Shown: positions 43,522 to 52,331 of the stretch, one piece after another | Position numbering within the stretch: position 1 is the stretch's first letter | Layout of the letters: every line of letters begins with the position of its first letter | Assembly (NCBI GenBank): GCA_050746185.1 | Contig: JBOGLA010000042.1 | Location: forward strand, 1 to 64,000 | Direction of reading: 5' to 3' | DNA length: 64,000 nucleotides | Origin: PALSA-188 sp050746185 | GTDB taxonomy: Bacteria > Acidobacteriota > Terriglobia > Terriglobales > Acidobacteriaceae | Notes under the pieces: generated by a model | Told to the model about the DNA's origin: nothing | What the model saw: only the letters and a program-made list of their open reading frames with translations | The model's database searches: none | Made by a program: the position numbers and the translations under genes

Positions 43522-43683
43522 TAGCTTAACCCCATGAGTAGCGTTTCATTGTAGCGCAAGATTCCAAGTGAGGAGAACAATTGAAGGTAAGAAGCGAAAA
43601 GGTAACGCGTGGAGCGCGAGAGCATGTTCTTGTACTGGGTAGCGGAGAAATGCGAATTTCTCGCGCTGGAGTGGAGCGTTTGG

Positions 43684-44871
43684 CTACAAGCTGGCGACTT
43701 TTTCGTTACGATCGGCGGCTTGCCCAGACTTTGATTGGCTTGACCGCGTGACCTGTTGGTAAACGCTGAAAATCTGCTGCGCCGACGCCGTCCACGAAAA
43801 TTTTCTTACCTGATCATAGCCGCGTTGTTTGAGCCGCTCTCTCAAAGATGTGTCAAGCAAGACGCGCAGCAGGGCGCGCATAATTTCAAATACGTTTTCA
43901 GCATTCACCAGCACGGCGGCATTGCCGACCACTTCGGGAACGGACGAGGTATTTGAAGTCACGACTGGAGTGCCGTGCGCCATGGCTTCGAGGGGAGGCA
44001 GTCCGAATCCTTCGTAAAGTGAGGGGAAAACGAAAATCTTTGCCAGATCATAAAAAATGCGGAGAACGTCAATGGGAACGAATCCCATGAAGCGAACGTC
44101 GTTCTGAACCCCGCCTCGCACGACGGTACGCCGAAGGTCGGGATGCTTGGAAAGCTCGTCGCCGATGATGATCAGCTTCAGATCGGGGAACTGACCTTGT
44201 TTCTCGAGTTCGGCCTTCAAAGCCGAGAAAGCCTCGATGATGCGCACAAGGTTCTTGTGAGGGCTGATCCGGCCAGCATAAAGCAGGAATGGATAGGCGA
44301 TCTGATATCGCTCGGCAAGCAGTTGGCGGTCGGCGTCGGTAGCGTGACCGTGCAGGAATCGCTGGTCAATGGCGTTGTAAACGACTTCGATGCGGCCGGA
44401 TGGAATATCAAAGAGCTTTTCGATTTCGCCTTTGGTGAATTTGGAAACCGCGAGAATTCGAGCAGCGCCGTTTAACACCCGGCGGGTAAGGTGAAAATGC
44501 ACGGAGCGCCGAAAGCCGGAGCCGTCATGCGCGCGGTACATATGCTCGAGTAAATCATGAACGGTTACGACGTATGGACAGGGCAAGCTGCGAGGCATCC
44601 AAAACAAATGGGGGATGTGAACCAGGTCGCAGTTGATGCGGCGCAGGATGGCGCGACACTCAAAATAACCCTTAGTGGTTGTCTCTCCGTCGAGCAATGG
44701 AATGCTCTCAAAATTTGCGGGCAGAAGCCCCATTTCAGCGACTTTTTCCGGGGCACCGATGAGGACGTATTCGCTCTGGTGGTCCAACTGGCCTAAGGCA
44801 CGAATGACGTTTCGGGTGTAAGTGCCGACGCCGAATTCGTTCATCCGCCGGATATCAATGGCGATCTTCAC
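43684..44871 (-). CDS. Glycosyltransferase family 4 (GT-B)
   Basis: 395 residues. The N-terminal half starts MKIAIDIRRMNEFGVGTYTRNVIRALGQL, the usual acceptor-domain beginning. The C-terminal half has PFLLYAGRISPHKNLVRIIEAF, FVFPSLYEGFGLPPLEAMAHGTPVVTSNTSSVPEVVGNAAVLVN, which gives the donor-site E-x7-E and the GT4 motif. It probably transfers a hexose to a polysaccharide or lipid acceptor at the cytoplasmic face. No other polysaccharide gene is adjacent. Confidence 0.9.
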   Translation of the reverse strand: MKIAIDIRRMNEFGVGTYTRNVIRALGQLDHQSEYVLIGAPEKVAEMGLLPANFESIPLLDGETTTKGYFECRAILRRINCDLVHIPHLFWMPRSLPCPYVVTVHDLLEHMYRAHDGSGFRRSVHFHLTRRVLNGAARILAVSKFTKGEIEKLFDIPSGRIEVVYNAIDQRFLHGHATDADRQLLAERYQIAYPFLLYAGRISPHKNLVRIIEAFSALKAELEKQGQFPDLKLIIIGDELSKHPDLRRTVVRGGVQNDVRFMGFVPIDVLRIFYDLAKIFVFPSLYEGFGLPPLEAMAHGTPVVTSNTSSVPEVVGNAAVLVNAENVFEIMRALLRVLLDTSLRERLKQRGYDQVRKFSWTASAQQIFSVYQQVTRSSQSKSGQAADRNEKVASL

Positions 44872-45008
44872 GGAAAGAATTTAAACACAAACGGGAAGGA
44901 TCGGCTATGTGGAGCACGGGACTACTTTCTAAATGCATGGGTCCTTCGTTGGCGGTTTTTCGCTTGGCGAGGAACTCCACGGCCTCGGGATGACAGAAGG
45001 TCAAGAGC

Positions 45009-45098
45009 CGCGGACAAGAGTGTCCGCGCTACACGGCTTGGCCAGGTGGACGACCTGCCGAGCCCCGGCTCGGCTTGGACAGCCGAGGGCGGCTGTCC
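45009..45098. repeat. REP-like palindromes between glycosyltransferase and glyA
   Basis: Two stem-loops: GCGGACA...TGTCCGC at about 45013-45030, and GGACAGCCG/CGGCTGTCC with a 4-nt loop at 45077-45098. The second has a matching copy at 48640-48661. No gene is seen in 44872-45107. Confidence 0.6.
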
Positions 45099-45107
45099 CT
45101 ACGTGGG

Positions 45108-46379
45108 TTATGCCAGGACTTTGGCGCGGCGGTTCGCGTAGAGCGGGAACTTTTCGGCGAGTTCGAGGACTTGCTTGCGGATTCTGGTCATAAGCGCGGC
45201 GTCGGTCCGATTATGCAAGGCTTCCGAGATCCAGCGGCCGACCTGCCGCATTTCATCTTCTTTCATTCCGCGAGTGGTCAGGGCGGGCGTTCCGATGCGA
45301 ATTCCGCTGGGCTTCATGGGCGGATTGACGTCGAAAGGAATGGCGTTCTTGTTTACCGTGATACCGGCTGCTTCGAGGGCCTTTTCAGCTTCATTGCCGA
45401 GAATCCCTTTAGAGAAAACGTCAACCAGCATCAGATGAGTATCGGTGCCTCCGGAAATAATGCGGAAGCCTTCAGCGGCGAGGGTTTCGGCGAGGACTCT
45501 TGCGTTGGCAACGGTCTGGCGGGCGTAGTCGCGGAAAGATGGCTGCATAGCTTCAAGAAAGCAGACCGCCTTGGCGGCGATGATGTGCATTAGCGGACCG
45601 CCCTGCATTCCGGGAAAAACTACCTTATCAATGGCGGCGGCAAATTCCTGTTTGGACAAAATCATTCCCGCGCGCGGACCTCGCAGCGTTTTGTGAGTGG
45701 TCGAAGTAACGATATGGGCGTGCGGAACGGGCGAGGGATGAACGCCGCCGGCGACGAGTCCAGCGAAGTGCGCCATGTCAACGAGGTAGAGCGCGCCAAC
45801 TTTGTCGGCGATCTGGCGCATGCGCTCGAAATCAATGATGCGGGGATAGGCGCTGCCGCCGCCGATGATGAGCTTTGGGCGCTCCTTCTCGGCGAGTTTT
45901 TCGAGGTCGTCGTAATCAATGGTTTCAGTGTCTTTAGTGACTCCATAGGGGACGACACGGTAGGTCTTTCCCGAGAAATTTAGATGATGACCGTGGGTAA
46001 GATGTCCCCCATGCGCAAGGTTGAGGCCCAGGATGGTATCGCCGGGTTGCAGGACGGCGGCGTAGGCTTCCATATTTGCCTGCGAACCTGCATGGGGTTG
46101 CACGTTGGCGTGCTCGGCGCCGAAGAGTTTTTTGACCCGGTCGCGCGCGAGATTTTCGACGACGTCGGCGTACTCGCATCCGCCGTAATAGCGCTTGCCC
46201 GAATAGCCCTCGGCGTATTTGTTGGTGAAGACGGAGCCGGCGGCTTCGAGCACGGCTTCGCTGACGAAGTTCTCGGACGCGATGAGCTCCAACCCTTCAT
46301 GCTGGCGACGAGTTTCGTCTTCAATGGCCGCGGCGATCTGGGGGTCGGTTTCGGAAAGCGATGAGGAAAAACTGCTCAT
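45108..46379 (-). CDS. glyA: Serine hydroxymethyltransferase
   Basis: 423 residues, the normal length. The chain starts with LSETDPQIAAAIEDETRRQHEGLELIASENFVS and contains VQPHAGSQANMEAY, GHLTHGHHLNFSGK, the PLP Lys in TSTTHKTLRGPRAG and the C-terminal GIRIGTPALTTRGMKEDEM. It interconverts serine and glycine while loading one-carbon units onto tetrahydrofolate. No riboswitch is apparent upstream. Confidence 0.96.
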   Translation of the reverse strand: MSSFSSSLSETDPQIAAAIEDETRRQHEGLELIASENFVSEAVLEAAGSVFTNKYAEGYSGKRYYGGCEYADVVENLARDRVKKLFGAEHANVQPHAGSQANMEAYAAVLQPGDTILGLNLAHGGHLTHGHHLNFSGKTYRVVPYGVTKDTETIDYDDLEKLAEKERPKLIIGGGSAYPRIIDFERMRQIADKVGALYLVDMAHFAGLVAGGVHPSPVPHAHIVTSTTHKTLRGPRAGMILSKQEFAAAIDKVVFPGMQGGPLMHIIAAKAVCFLEAMQPSFRDYARQTVANARVLAETLAAEGFRIISGGTDTHLMLVDVFSKGILGNEAEKALEAAGITVNKNAIPFDVNPPMKPSGIRIGTPALTTRGMKEDEMRQVGRWISEALHNRTDAALMTRIRKQVLELAEKFPLYANRRAKVLA

Positions 46380-46443
46380 GGGAACTTCGAGCGAATATTG
46401 TAAACCGCGAGTGTTTTAAATGTAAGAGCCGAGAGGCTTGTTC

Positions 46444-46782
46444 TTACCGTTTGCCAGCGGCAGCCTTCTTAACGTCCTCAAATTGATTGATCTCAACAAT
46501 TCCGTCGGGGAAGCTTGCGGTAATCTTAAGTTCGCCACCCATAGCTTTAATAAAATCATGCAGCGTACTAACGTACATATCGGTACGCCGCTCCAGTTTC
46601 GAAACCGCTGCCTGGTTGACTTTAAGTATGCGAGCGAGATGCACCTGAGTAATTTCGAGAGCTTCTCGCAGCTCGTTTAGGGGCATTTCAGCGCGATACT
46701 TAACGGCTAGGGCATGGGAATGCTCGCGGGACTGGGGAGACATCTTCTCCCGAAGAGTCTTGAAATTCTTTGCCATAGGCAT
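46444..46782 (-). CDS. higA: XRE-family antitoxin (HigA-type)
   Basis: 112 residues. The central helix-turn-helix is in LNELREALEITQVHLARILKVNQAAVSKLERRTDMYVSTLHDFIKAMGGELKITASF, the typical XRE domain with its recognition helix around QAAVSKLE. It should neutralise the toxin encoded upstream and repress the operon. Toxin-before-antitoxin order is that of higBA. The start is either 46782 or 46776. Gap to the toxin gene is 31 bp. Confidence 0.85.
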   Translation of the reverse strand: MPMAKNFKTLREKMSPQSREHSHALAVKYRAEMPLNELREALEITQVHLARILKVNQAAVSKLERRTDMYVSTLHDFIKAMGGELKITASFPDGIVEINQFEDVKKAAAGKR

Positions 46783-46813
46783 AATCCTTTGTCTGAAACT
46801 GATTCTGATGTTT

Positions 46814-47179
46814 CTATTCTTTCCGTGACCCTTCTTGGCCGATCTCCTTCAAATGCTGATCGAACAGGTCATCGGCGACCGGCACAAACTTCTCATACCA
46901 GTTTGGGTCGCCGGTTTTGTCTCCGCCTAGCAAAAGTAAAGCGGTGCGACGGGGATCAAAGGCGAACAACACCCGCAGGTATCTTTGGTCTACTTTTCCC
47001 CGCAGCTCCTTCATGTTGGAATGCCGGGAGCTTTCAATCCTATCTGCATGAGGCCGAGACAATGTAGGGCCGCGTTCCTCAAGAAGCTCGACCTTGGCGT
47101 TGATCTCTTCCTGTTCCTCAGTTGAAAGATCATTCCACCAAACCTCAAATGTTCCGGTGAATTCAATCTCCCACACCAC
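46814..47179 (-). CDS. higB: RelE/HigB-family toxin (Gp49-like)
   Basis: 121 residues from a GTG at 47179. MVWEIEFTGTFEVWWNDLSTEEQEEINAKVELLEERGPTLSRPHADRIESSRHSNMKELR begins a Gp49/HigB-type RNase fold; YLRVLFAFDPRRTALLLLGGDKTGDPNWYEKFVPVADDLFDQHLKEI is its characteristic C-terminus. It is expected to cleave mRNA on the ribosome. The promoter lies in a palindrome cluster immediately upstream (47186-47210). Confidence 0.87.
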   Translation of the reverse strand: MVWEIEFTGTFEVWWNDLSTEEQEEINAKVELLEERGPTLSRPHADRIESSRHSNMKELRGKVDQRYLRVLFAFDPRRTALLLLGGDKTGDPNWYEKFVPVADDLFDQHLKEIGQEGSRKE

Positions 47180-47185
47180 AAACGA

Positions 47186-47210
47186 TAATATGCCATATTA
47201 GGAATATTCC
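47186..47210. promoter_or_regulatory. Operator candidate of the HigBA-type operon
   Basis: TAATATGCCATATTA (7+1+7, perfect dyad, 47186-47200) directly abuts GGAATATTCC (perfect dyad, 47201-47210), seven bases upstream of the toxin GTG. Two adjacent dyads fit dimeric XRE antitoxin binding. Confidence 0.6.
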
Positions 47211-47308
47211 GTCAAGAGAATACTACACAATGGAACTTTCGCAAAGAGCTTGGCAGTTGCCCAGTGGTATCTCGTAGCAAAAGGGGGAAAATCTAAGAGC
47301 GGCAAGAA

Positions 47309-48082
47309 CTAGGAGTCGAGGAGAACGTCTTCTTCTTCGTCCTGGCGGCGCTCCCCGTTGTCACGATTGGATTCGTCGAGCATTCGCAACCCTTCCATCA
47401 GCAGGCCCTGGGTGTTCAGGGTAGTTGTTTGCTCGGAGGTTTTTGCGTCGAAATTGATGTTGAAGCTGCCGCCGGTCCAGCGCAGAACCTTAAACACCGC
47501 AGGATCGCCGGTGAGATTGCCATAGGCGGCATGTGTGACCTGCCCTTCCTTGAAAAACATTTCACATTTATCTTTTCCGTTGACCAAGGTGAGCGAGCAG
47601 CTCTTGCGCCCCATTTCGAGGGATTGCACGAGGTCAATCACGTTCATCTGCGAAAGATTGCCGCGAAGAACGCCATCTGACGCGGTGGACTTTGCCATCT
47701 TCTCGAGCGCAATTTTGTCAATCAGGCGCTTGATGCGCTGGGTGGCGTCCTTCAAGAAAAACGGCTTCTCGAGGAAGTCGTCCACGGGGTACTCGTGCAT
47801 GGAAAGCTTTTCTGAGATATCAACCTTGGTGGCGACCAGGACGACGGCAATTCCAGCGGTGGCAGGGCGGCTCTTTAATTTCTCGACCAGTTGACGGCCA
47901 TCCATGCCGGGCATGCGATAGTCGCTGACGAGCAGGTCGGGAACGTCCTCAACGGCTTTCAGGAGAGCGTCAGCTCCGTCATTGGCGGTGCTTACGAGCG
48001 CCAGCGGGGACAATGCGTCTCGAAGCATCGCGAGGACCATCGGATTGTCGTCAACCAGCAGCAGCTTGACGTTACTTGCCAT
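47309..48082 (-). CDS. Response regulator with DUF4388 (PatA-type) output domain
   Basis: 257 residues. REC domain: VDDNPMVLAML, phosphoacceptor Asp in LLVSDYRMPGMDGRQL, Lys in FLEKPF. After a helical linker, GVLRGNLSQMNVIDLVQSLEMGRKSCSLTLVNGKDKCEMFFKEGQVTHAAYGNLTGDPAVFKVLRWTGGSFNI is a DUF4388 domain, common in delta-proteobacteria and Acidobacteria. The tail is acidic (EEEDVLLDS). The 5' end overlaps moaC by 11 bp, an odd pairing of a signalling gene with Moco biosynthesis. The partner kinase is not encoded here. Confidence 0.87.
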   Translation of the reverse strand: MASNVKLLLVDDNPMVLAMLRDALSPLALVSTANDGADALLKAVEDVPDLLVSDYRMPGMDGRQLVEKLKSRPATAGIAVVLVATKVDISEKLSMHEYPVDDFLEKPFFLKDATQRIKRLIDKIALEKMAKSTASDGVLRGNLSQMNVIDLVQSLEMGRKSCSLTLVNGKDKCEMFFKEGQVTHAAYGNLTGDPAVFKVLRWTGGSFNINFDAKTSEQTTTLNTQGLLMEGLRMLDESNRDNGERRQDEEEDVLLDS

Positions 48083-48575
48083 GTGATGAGTTCCGAGGAT
48101 CTCGAATGTAGTCGCCGCTCTTGCCGCCGGATTTGCGCTCCAGCACGAGGTCGCGAATCTCGATGCTCTTGTCGAGGGCTTTGCACATATCGTACACGGT
48201 TAAGGCGGCGATGGCGGAGGCGACCAGGGCTTCCATCTCAACACCGGTGGCGGCGGTTGTGGTTACTCTGGAGTTAACCAGCACGCCATTCTCGCATAGG
48301 CGCAAAGTCACATCAATGTGGGAGAGGGGCAGGGGATGGCACATGGGAATCAGTTCGGGGGTGCGCTTGGCGGCCATGATTCCGGCGAGCCTCGCAACCT
48401 CCAGCGGATCACCTTTTGGATTTTGGGGAAGAGCTTTCAGGACTGCGGGCTTCAGCATCACGAAGGCGCTGGCTTCGGCTTGGCGGATTGTGGACGGCTT
48501 GGTGGAGACGTCCACCATGGAAGCGCCTCCCGAATTGTCATAGTGCGATAGGCGAAGCCGTGGCTTTTTGGGCAT
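48072..48575 (-). CDS. moaC: Cyclic pyranopterin monophosphate synthase MoaC
   Basis: 167 residues. LSHYDNSGGASMVDVSTKPSTIRQAEASAFV, GDPLEVARLAGIMAAKRTPELIPMCHPLPLSHIDV, and TGVEMEALVASAIAALTVYDMCKALDKSIEI are the MoaC signatures; the Cys-His-Pro motif of the active site is in MCHPLPL. It converts the GTP-derived intermediate to cPMP in molybdenum-cofactor synthesis. The start at 48575 aligns with the family; an ATG at 48518 has a better ribosome site but would cut conserved residues. Confidence 0.94.
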   Translation of the reverse strand: MPKKPRLRLSHYDNSGGASMVDVSTKPSTIRQAEASAFVMLKPAVLKALPQNPKGDPLEVARLAGIMAAKRTPELIPMCHPLPLSHIDVTLRLCENGVLVNSRVTTTAATGVEMEALVASAIAALTVYDMCKALDKSIEIRDLVLERKSGGKSGDYIRDPRNSSHGK

Positions 48576-48620
48576 TTGGAAAGATCATCTTACCAGTTGG
48601 TTGCGGAGCAGTTGATTGAG

Positions 48621-48661
48621 TGTTGAACTTCGTTCAACCGGACAGCCGGTGGCGGCTGTCC
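48621..48661. terminator. Tandem hairpins downstream of moeA (REP-like)
   Basis: GTTGAAC-TTC-GTTCAAC at 48622-48638 is followed by GGACAGCCG/CGGCTGTCC at 48640-48661, the same hairpin as at 45077-45098. They lie just past the moeA stop and before moaC, and may end moeA transcription. Confidence 0.55.
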
Positions 48662-48705
48662 CCCACGTGAGCAAATCAAAGGAAAGAGAGTAAAAAGTGG
48701 GCACG

Positions 48706-49986
48706 TCATCGCATCAGGATTGGGACCCACTCTCCGGCGGCAATTTTTTCGCGGTCGGGAGGGATGACGATGTAACAATTGGCACGCGCGGTGGCGGCGA
48801 TGTCGCCGGAGCCTTGCCAGCGCACCAGTTCTACTTCTGATTGTTCGAACTCGCCAGAAATTAGCGCGGGCAGAAAGCGCTTCAATCCGGTTTTGGTCTT
48901 GATTTCGGATTTGAGTTTCGCGTACAGGAAGATCAGTTTGTGCGGAGACATGCCGCTGAGGGCTTCGATCAGCGGCCGCGCAAATAATTCAAAGGTCACC
49001 ATGGTGGAAACAGGATTCCCGGGTAATCCAAGAAAGTATTTCTGGCGGGCTTTTCCAAAGACGGCGGGACGGCCAGGTTGAATCTGTACGGCGGTGAAAA
49101 AAAACTCTGCATTGAATTCGGCGAGCGCGGATTCAACGAGATCGTATTTGCCCATGGAGACGCCGCCGGAAATGAGAAGCGTATCGGCTTCGAAGCCGTC
49201 GGCAATAAATTCGCGAAGGCGTGACGGTTCGTCGGGAGCGATGGGAAGCAAAACAGGGTCAGCGCCGGCAGCTTGAATTTGCGCCGCCAGCGAATAGCTG
49301 TTGGAGTTTCGAATCTGATTTGGCCCGGGCTGAGCTGCGATGTCCTTGATTTCATCCCCGGTAGCCAGCACCGCGATCTTGGGACGCGAATACACAAGCA
49401 GGTGAGTTTTTCCTACGGATGCCGCGAGGGCAATTGCCGCATGATCCAAGCGGGTTCCGGGAGAAAGCAATCTGTCTCCCCGCTTTGCTTCCGAGCCGAC
49501 TGCAACGATATTTTCTCCTGCGAGAACTGGTTTGCGTACTTCGACGTGGTCGGCGCTTCGCGACGTGTGTTCGACCATGACCACTGCGTCCGCGCCGGGA
49601 GGCGATGCGGCGCCGGTCATGATTGAGGCGGCCTGCCCGGGCTCGATTCGCAGATGCGGATTTTCCGGAGCGCCGGCTTTGATCTCTCCGACGACAGTGA
49701 GCGTGGCCGGAGTTTGGTGAAGATCGGCGGCGCGTACGGCGTATCCGTCGCGGGCGGCTCGTGGAAAGGGAGGGAAATCGCGGTCGGCAGTCACCGGCTC
49801 GGCGAGTATTAACCCTACGCTGCCGAGCAAGCTGGTTAGTTCTTTGCCGACGGGATGCAGCCCCGCGGCGTGTTCTTCGACCAGATGACGCGCATCTTCA
49901 AAGCTGAGAACGATAGACGTTGGAGACGGAGCGTTCACTCCCGGAATGATAAGCGAAGCTGGAAAACAAGCCAATTCGACATGCAA
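48706..49986 (-). CDS. moeA: Molybdopterin molybdotransferase MoeA
   Basis: 426 residues. Family features: DRDFPPFPRAARDGYAVRAADLH at the N-terminal domain, IMTGAASPPGADAVVMVEHT, VLATGDEIKD, SGGVSMGKYDLVESALAEF, and FGLPGNPVSTMVTFELFARPLI-like sequence (FLGLPGNPVSTMVTFELF). It inserts molybdate into adenylated molybdopterin. The N-terminal 30 residues (MHVELACFPASLIIPGVNAPSP) exceed the family core, so a start around residue 25 is possible. moaC is the next Moco gene downstream. Confidence 0.93.
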   Translation of the reverse strand: MHVELACFPASLIIPGVNAPSPTSIVLSFEDARHLVEEHAAGLHPVGKELTSLLGSVGLILAEPVTADRDFPPFPRAARDGYAVRAADLHQTPATLTVVGEIKAGAPENPHLRIEPGQAASIMTGAASPPGADAVVMVEHTSRSADHVEVRKPVLAGENIVAVGSEAKRGDRLLSPGTRLDHAAIALAASVGKTHLLVYSRPKIAVLATGDEIKDIAAQPGPNQIRNSNSYSLAAQIQAAGADPVLLPIAPDEPSRLREFIADGFEADTLLISGGVSMGKYDLVESALAEFNAEFFFTAVQIQPGRPAVFGKARQKYFLGLPGNPVSTMVTFELFARPLIEALSGMSPHKLIFLYAKLKSEIKTKTGLKRFLPALISGEFEQSEVELVRWQGSGDIAATARANCYIVIPPDREKIAAGEWVPILMR

Positions 49987-50020
49987 CAGATAAGCGCGGC
50001 GGAACTGTTAGACTTCTGCG

Positions 50021-50668
50021 ATGCATCCGGGCAATATGGTGCAACATTTTCTGCGCGATACACCTTCTGCCGCGATCGAGACTTTTCTGGCGCTGTTTCC
50101 AATCGTGAATCCTTTCGGGGGAGTGCCGATGTTCTTCGCGCTGACGCCCGACCTGTCGCCGTCGGAACGGCGGTATACCGCGTTGAAAACTTCGCTATAC
50201 GTTATAGCGATCCTGGTCGTATTCCTGTTTTTCGGGCGCTTTGTACTGAATTTTTTCGGCATCTCACTGCCGGTGCTGCAAATAGCGGGTGGATTGATCG
50301 TCGCCAATACCGCGTGGGGCATGGTCACGGCCAGCAGCCGAATGACTCCGGCGGAAAGCCACGAGGCCAGCACCAAAGAGGATATTTCGCTCACGCCGAT
50401 GGCCATGCCGATGCTCTCCGGGCCCGGATCCATTGGAGTGGTCATGGGAATCGCGGCACACGCCGAAAGCATGGTCGCCTACTTCGGCATGGTGATCGGC
50501 ATCGTCGCGCTGGGCTTGGTGGTGTTTTTGTTTTTGTGCATGGGAGGACCGTTGGTGAAGCGGCTGGGACCGGGCGCAATCGGTGCCATCAATCGCATAT
50601 TTGGATTTTTAATCCTGGCGCTGGCGGTGCAATTAGTCTGGGATGGCGCAGCGCAGTTCAGGAGTTGA
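50021..50668 (+). CDS. marC: MarC-family membrane protein
   Basis: 215 residues with six helices. ETFLALFPIVNPFGGVPMFFALTPDLSP, LQIAGGLIVANTAWGMV, PMAMPMLSGPGSIGVVMGIA and INRIFGFLILALAVQLVWDG fit the MarC/UPF0056 family. Its role is unclear: early links to multiple-antibiotic resistance were not supported by later work. A longer plus-strand frame in another phase (49855-50679) is a shadow of this gene and moeA. Confidence 0.9.
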   Translation: MHPGNMVQHFLRDTPSAAIETFLALFPIVNPFGGVPMFFALTPDLSPSERRYTALKTSLYVIAILVVFLFFGRFVLNFFGISLPVLQIAGGLIVANTAWGMVTASSRMTPAESHEASTKEDISLTPMAMPMLSGPGSIGVVMGIAAHAESMVAYFGMVIGIVALGLVVFLFLCMGGPLVKRLGPGAIGAINRIFGFLILALAVQLVWDGAAQFRS

Positions 50669-50695
50669 GCATAACGTAGCTACGCAAGCTAGTAC

Positions 50696-52225
50696 TTACG
50701 CGAACGCCATCTCAATCTGCGGTAGAGGACGGCTCTGAGTCAAAAAATTCGCGTCGATCAAGGCCCGGTCGCTGATGGGAGTTCGCTCAAGCGCACGCGG
50801 CTCGACCTTGAGGGCGCCTGAACCATACGATTTAGCGACGCGGGAAAGGTTGGCCAGGGTGTCATCGTGATTTAAAAGGCGCCAGAGATTGTTAATATTC
50901 CCGGCGCTTTCATCGCGCGGGTATACGCATAAAAAGCTGGTTAAAGGAACTACGCCGGCACTATTACGGATGAATCTCACATTTCGGCGACCCAGGTATG
51001 CGAAAAGAAATGCCGGAGTTTTGCGAACTTCCATTTTGTACCAAGGCTTTCGTTGCCGAATTAGGGCGCCCGCATTGACGTGTTTAAGCTCGCCTTCCCG
51101 GAGATAAGCTTGAACCGGCTCCGCAAACTTGAACGGAGTTCGCTCGTCGAGCGAGAGGAGGTAGGTCGGCCTATTTTTCTCCTCCAATTGCCGCATTAGC
51201 TCATATGTAATCTCGCTACCATCGATATCTCTCGTTCGCCCAATAGCCCTAACCATAAGTTCGAGCGGTAGTTTCCGAGCGATTGCCATTTCGCGGGTCA
51301 TGAAAAAAAATTCGTTGCGTCCCGTAGCAATACCTCTCATGACTCGGACAAAGTCCCCCAACACGGGACCAACATGCTTCGTCGCCGGAGGGCGTGACAA
51401 TCCAGTATCTTGTGCCTCAAGAAGTTCGCGCTCGACCGATTCAAGTGCACCATTTCTCACAGTGGGAAATCCGGCATCTACCCATCTATACAATTCCTCA
51501 CTTTCAGATTTGCAGTCGCACGAAGAGAAGAATTCCTGTGGGTTATTCGCGGAAATCATAAAAATAAGAGCGTTTGTGTCTACCTTTGGGAAAGGTGTCG
51601 CGTCTTGGCGAAAACTGACGACGGCATCTAGACGATACTTCGAGAGCACCCAACCCCAGAGCGCAGGCGCGAATACACCTTCACATGTGTCCGCCGGCAT
51701 GATGAATGCAAGTCTTCCCCCTCGTGCAAGTTGACTGAGAGCTTTGAGAAAGAAAAAGACATGATATCCGGTGCGGCCATCAAGGTCTCTGCCGATCAAG
51801 CATCGGGCAAGAAACCTCAAAGACTCCTTGGTGGCGGCATCGATCCGATGATGCCGTATATATGGGGGGTTCGCTACAATCGCCGAATATCGCTGATTGC
51901 TCGATTCTAGAATGAAATCTTGTCTTCTTACTCCGCTCAGGTCCGCGCTGTTCAGACCGTTGTTTAAACATGCGCGAATTGCTCCCTGGTCAATTTCGGT
52001 CCCTAGTAGTTTGATGTTTCGGCCGGCACGTTTTGAAACTTCCTTGGCCGCTAAAAGAAAGGCGCCAGAGCCAACAGCAGGATCGAAAATATGATCGGTC
52101 GCTGTTCCCATAACATATGCCACCATCGCCTCGGCAACCCATTGGGGCGTCCAAAACTGCCCTTTTTCACGCAGTGCTTCGCGGGCTGGACCAGACGCCG
52201 GTAGTCTCTGATGCTGTGTTCGCAT
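50696..52225 (-). CDS. Type II N6-adenine DNA methyltransferase
   Basis: 509 residues. Motif X-like GQFWTPQWVAEAMV (about 22-35) precedes motif I FDPAVGSGAFLLAAKEV (47-63) and motif IV NPPY (119-122, IVANPPYIRHHR), the gamma-class order of m6A methyltransferases. The target-recognition region should lie in the C-terminal 250 residues. It protects DNA from the endonuclease encoded on the other side of the divergent controller gene. The gene has lower G+C than its neighbours, as is typical of a transferred R-M system. Confidence 0.9.
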   Translation of the reverse strand: MRTQHQRLPASGPAREALREKGQFWTPQWVAEAMVAYVMGTATDHIFDPAVGSGAFLLAAKEVSKRAGRNIKLLGTEIDQGAIRACLNNGLNSADLSGVRRQDFILESSNQRYSAIVANPPYIRHHRIDAATKESLRFLARCLIGRDLDGRTGYHVFFFLKALSQLARGGRLAFIMPADTCEGVFAPALWGWVLSKYRLDAVVSFRQDATPFPKVDTNALIFMISANNPQEFFSSCDCKSESEELYRWVDAGFPTVRNGALESVERELLEAQDTGLSRPPATKHVGPVLGDFVRVMRGIATGRNEFFFMTREMAIARKLPLELMVRAIGRTRDIDGSEITYELMRQLEEKNRPTYLLSLDERTPFKFAEPVQAYLREGELKHVNAGALIRQRKPWYKMEVRKTPAFLFAYLGRRNVRFIRNSAGVVPLTSFLCVYPRDESAGNINNLWRLLNHDDTLANLSRVAKSYGSGALKVEPRALERTPISDRALIDANFLTQSRPLPQIEMAFA

Positions 52226-52266
52226 TCGCTCTATTCTAACGCGGAAAGTTAGACCGATAGAAATAC

Positions 52267-52290
52267 TTTACTGATTGTCTATGGAGTAAA
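52267..52290. promoter_or_regulatory. Candidate controller-protein operator
   Basis: TTTACT-N12-AGTAAA forms a perfect 24-bp spaced dyad between the methyltransferase start (52225) and the controller gene. The position fits a C-box repressing the methyltransferase and activating or limiting the C-R transcript. Confidence 0.45.
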
Positions 52291-52331
52291 CAACATTATT
52301 TATGTACAACCCAAGTTTCGGAAATCCCATT

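Noticed and set aside
49855..50679. 274-codon plus-strand frame overlapping moeA and marC
   Set aside because: It is in a different phase from marC and reads as Arg/Gly/His-rich sequence with no hydrophobic pattern; marC itself fits the family.
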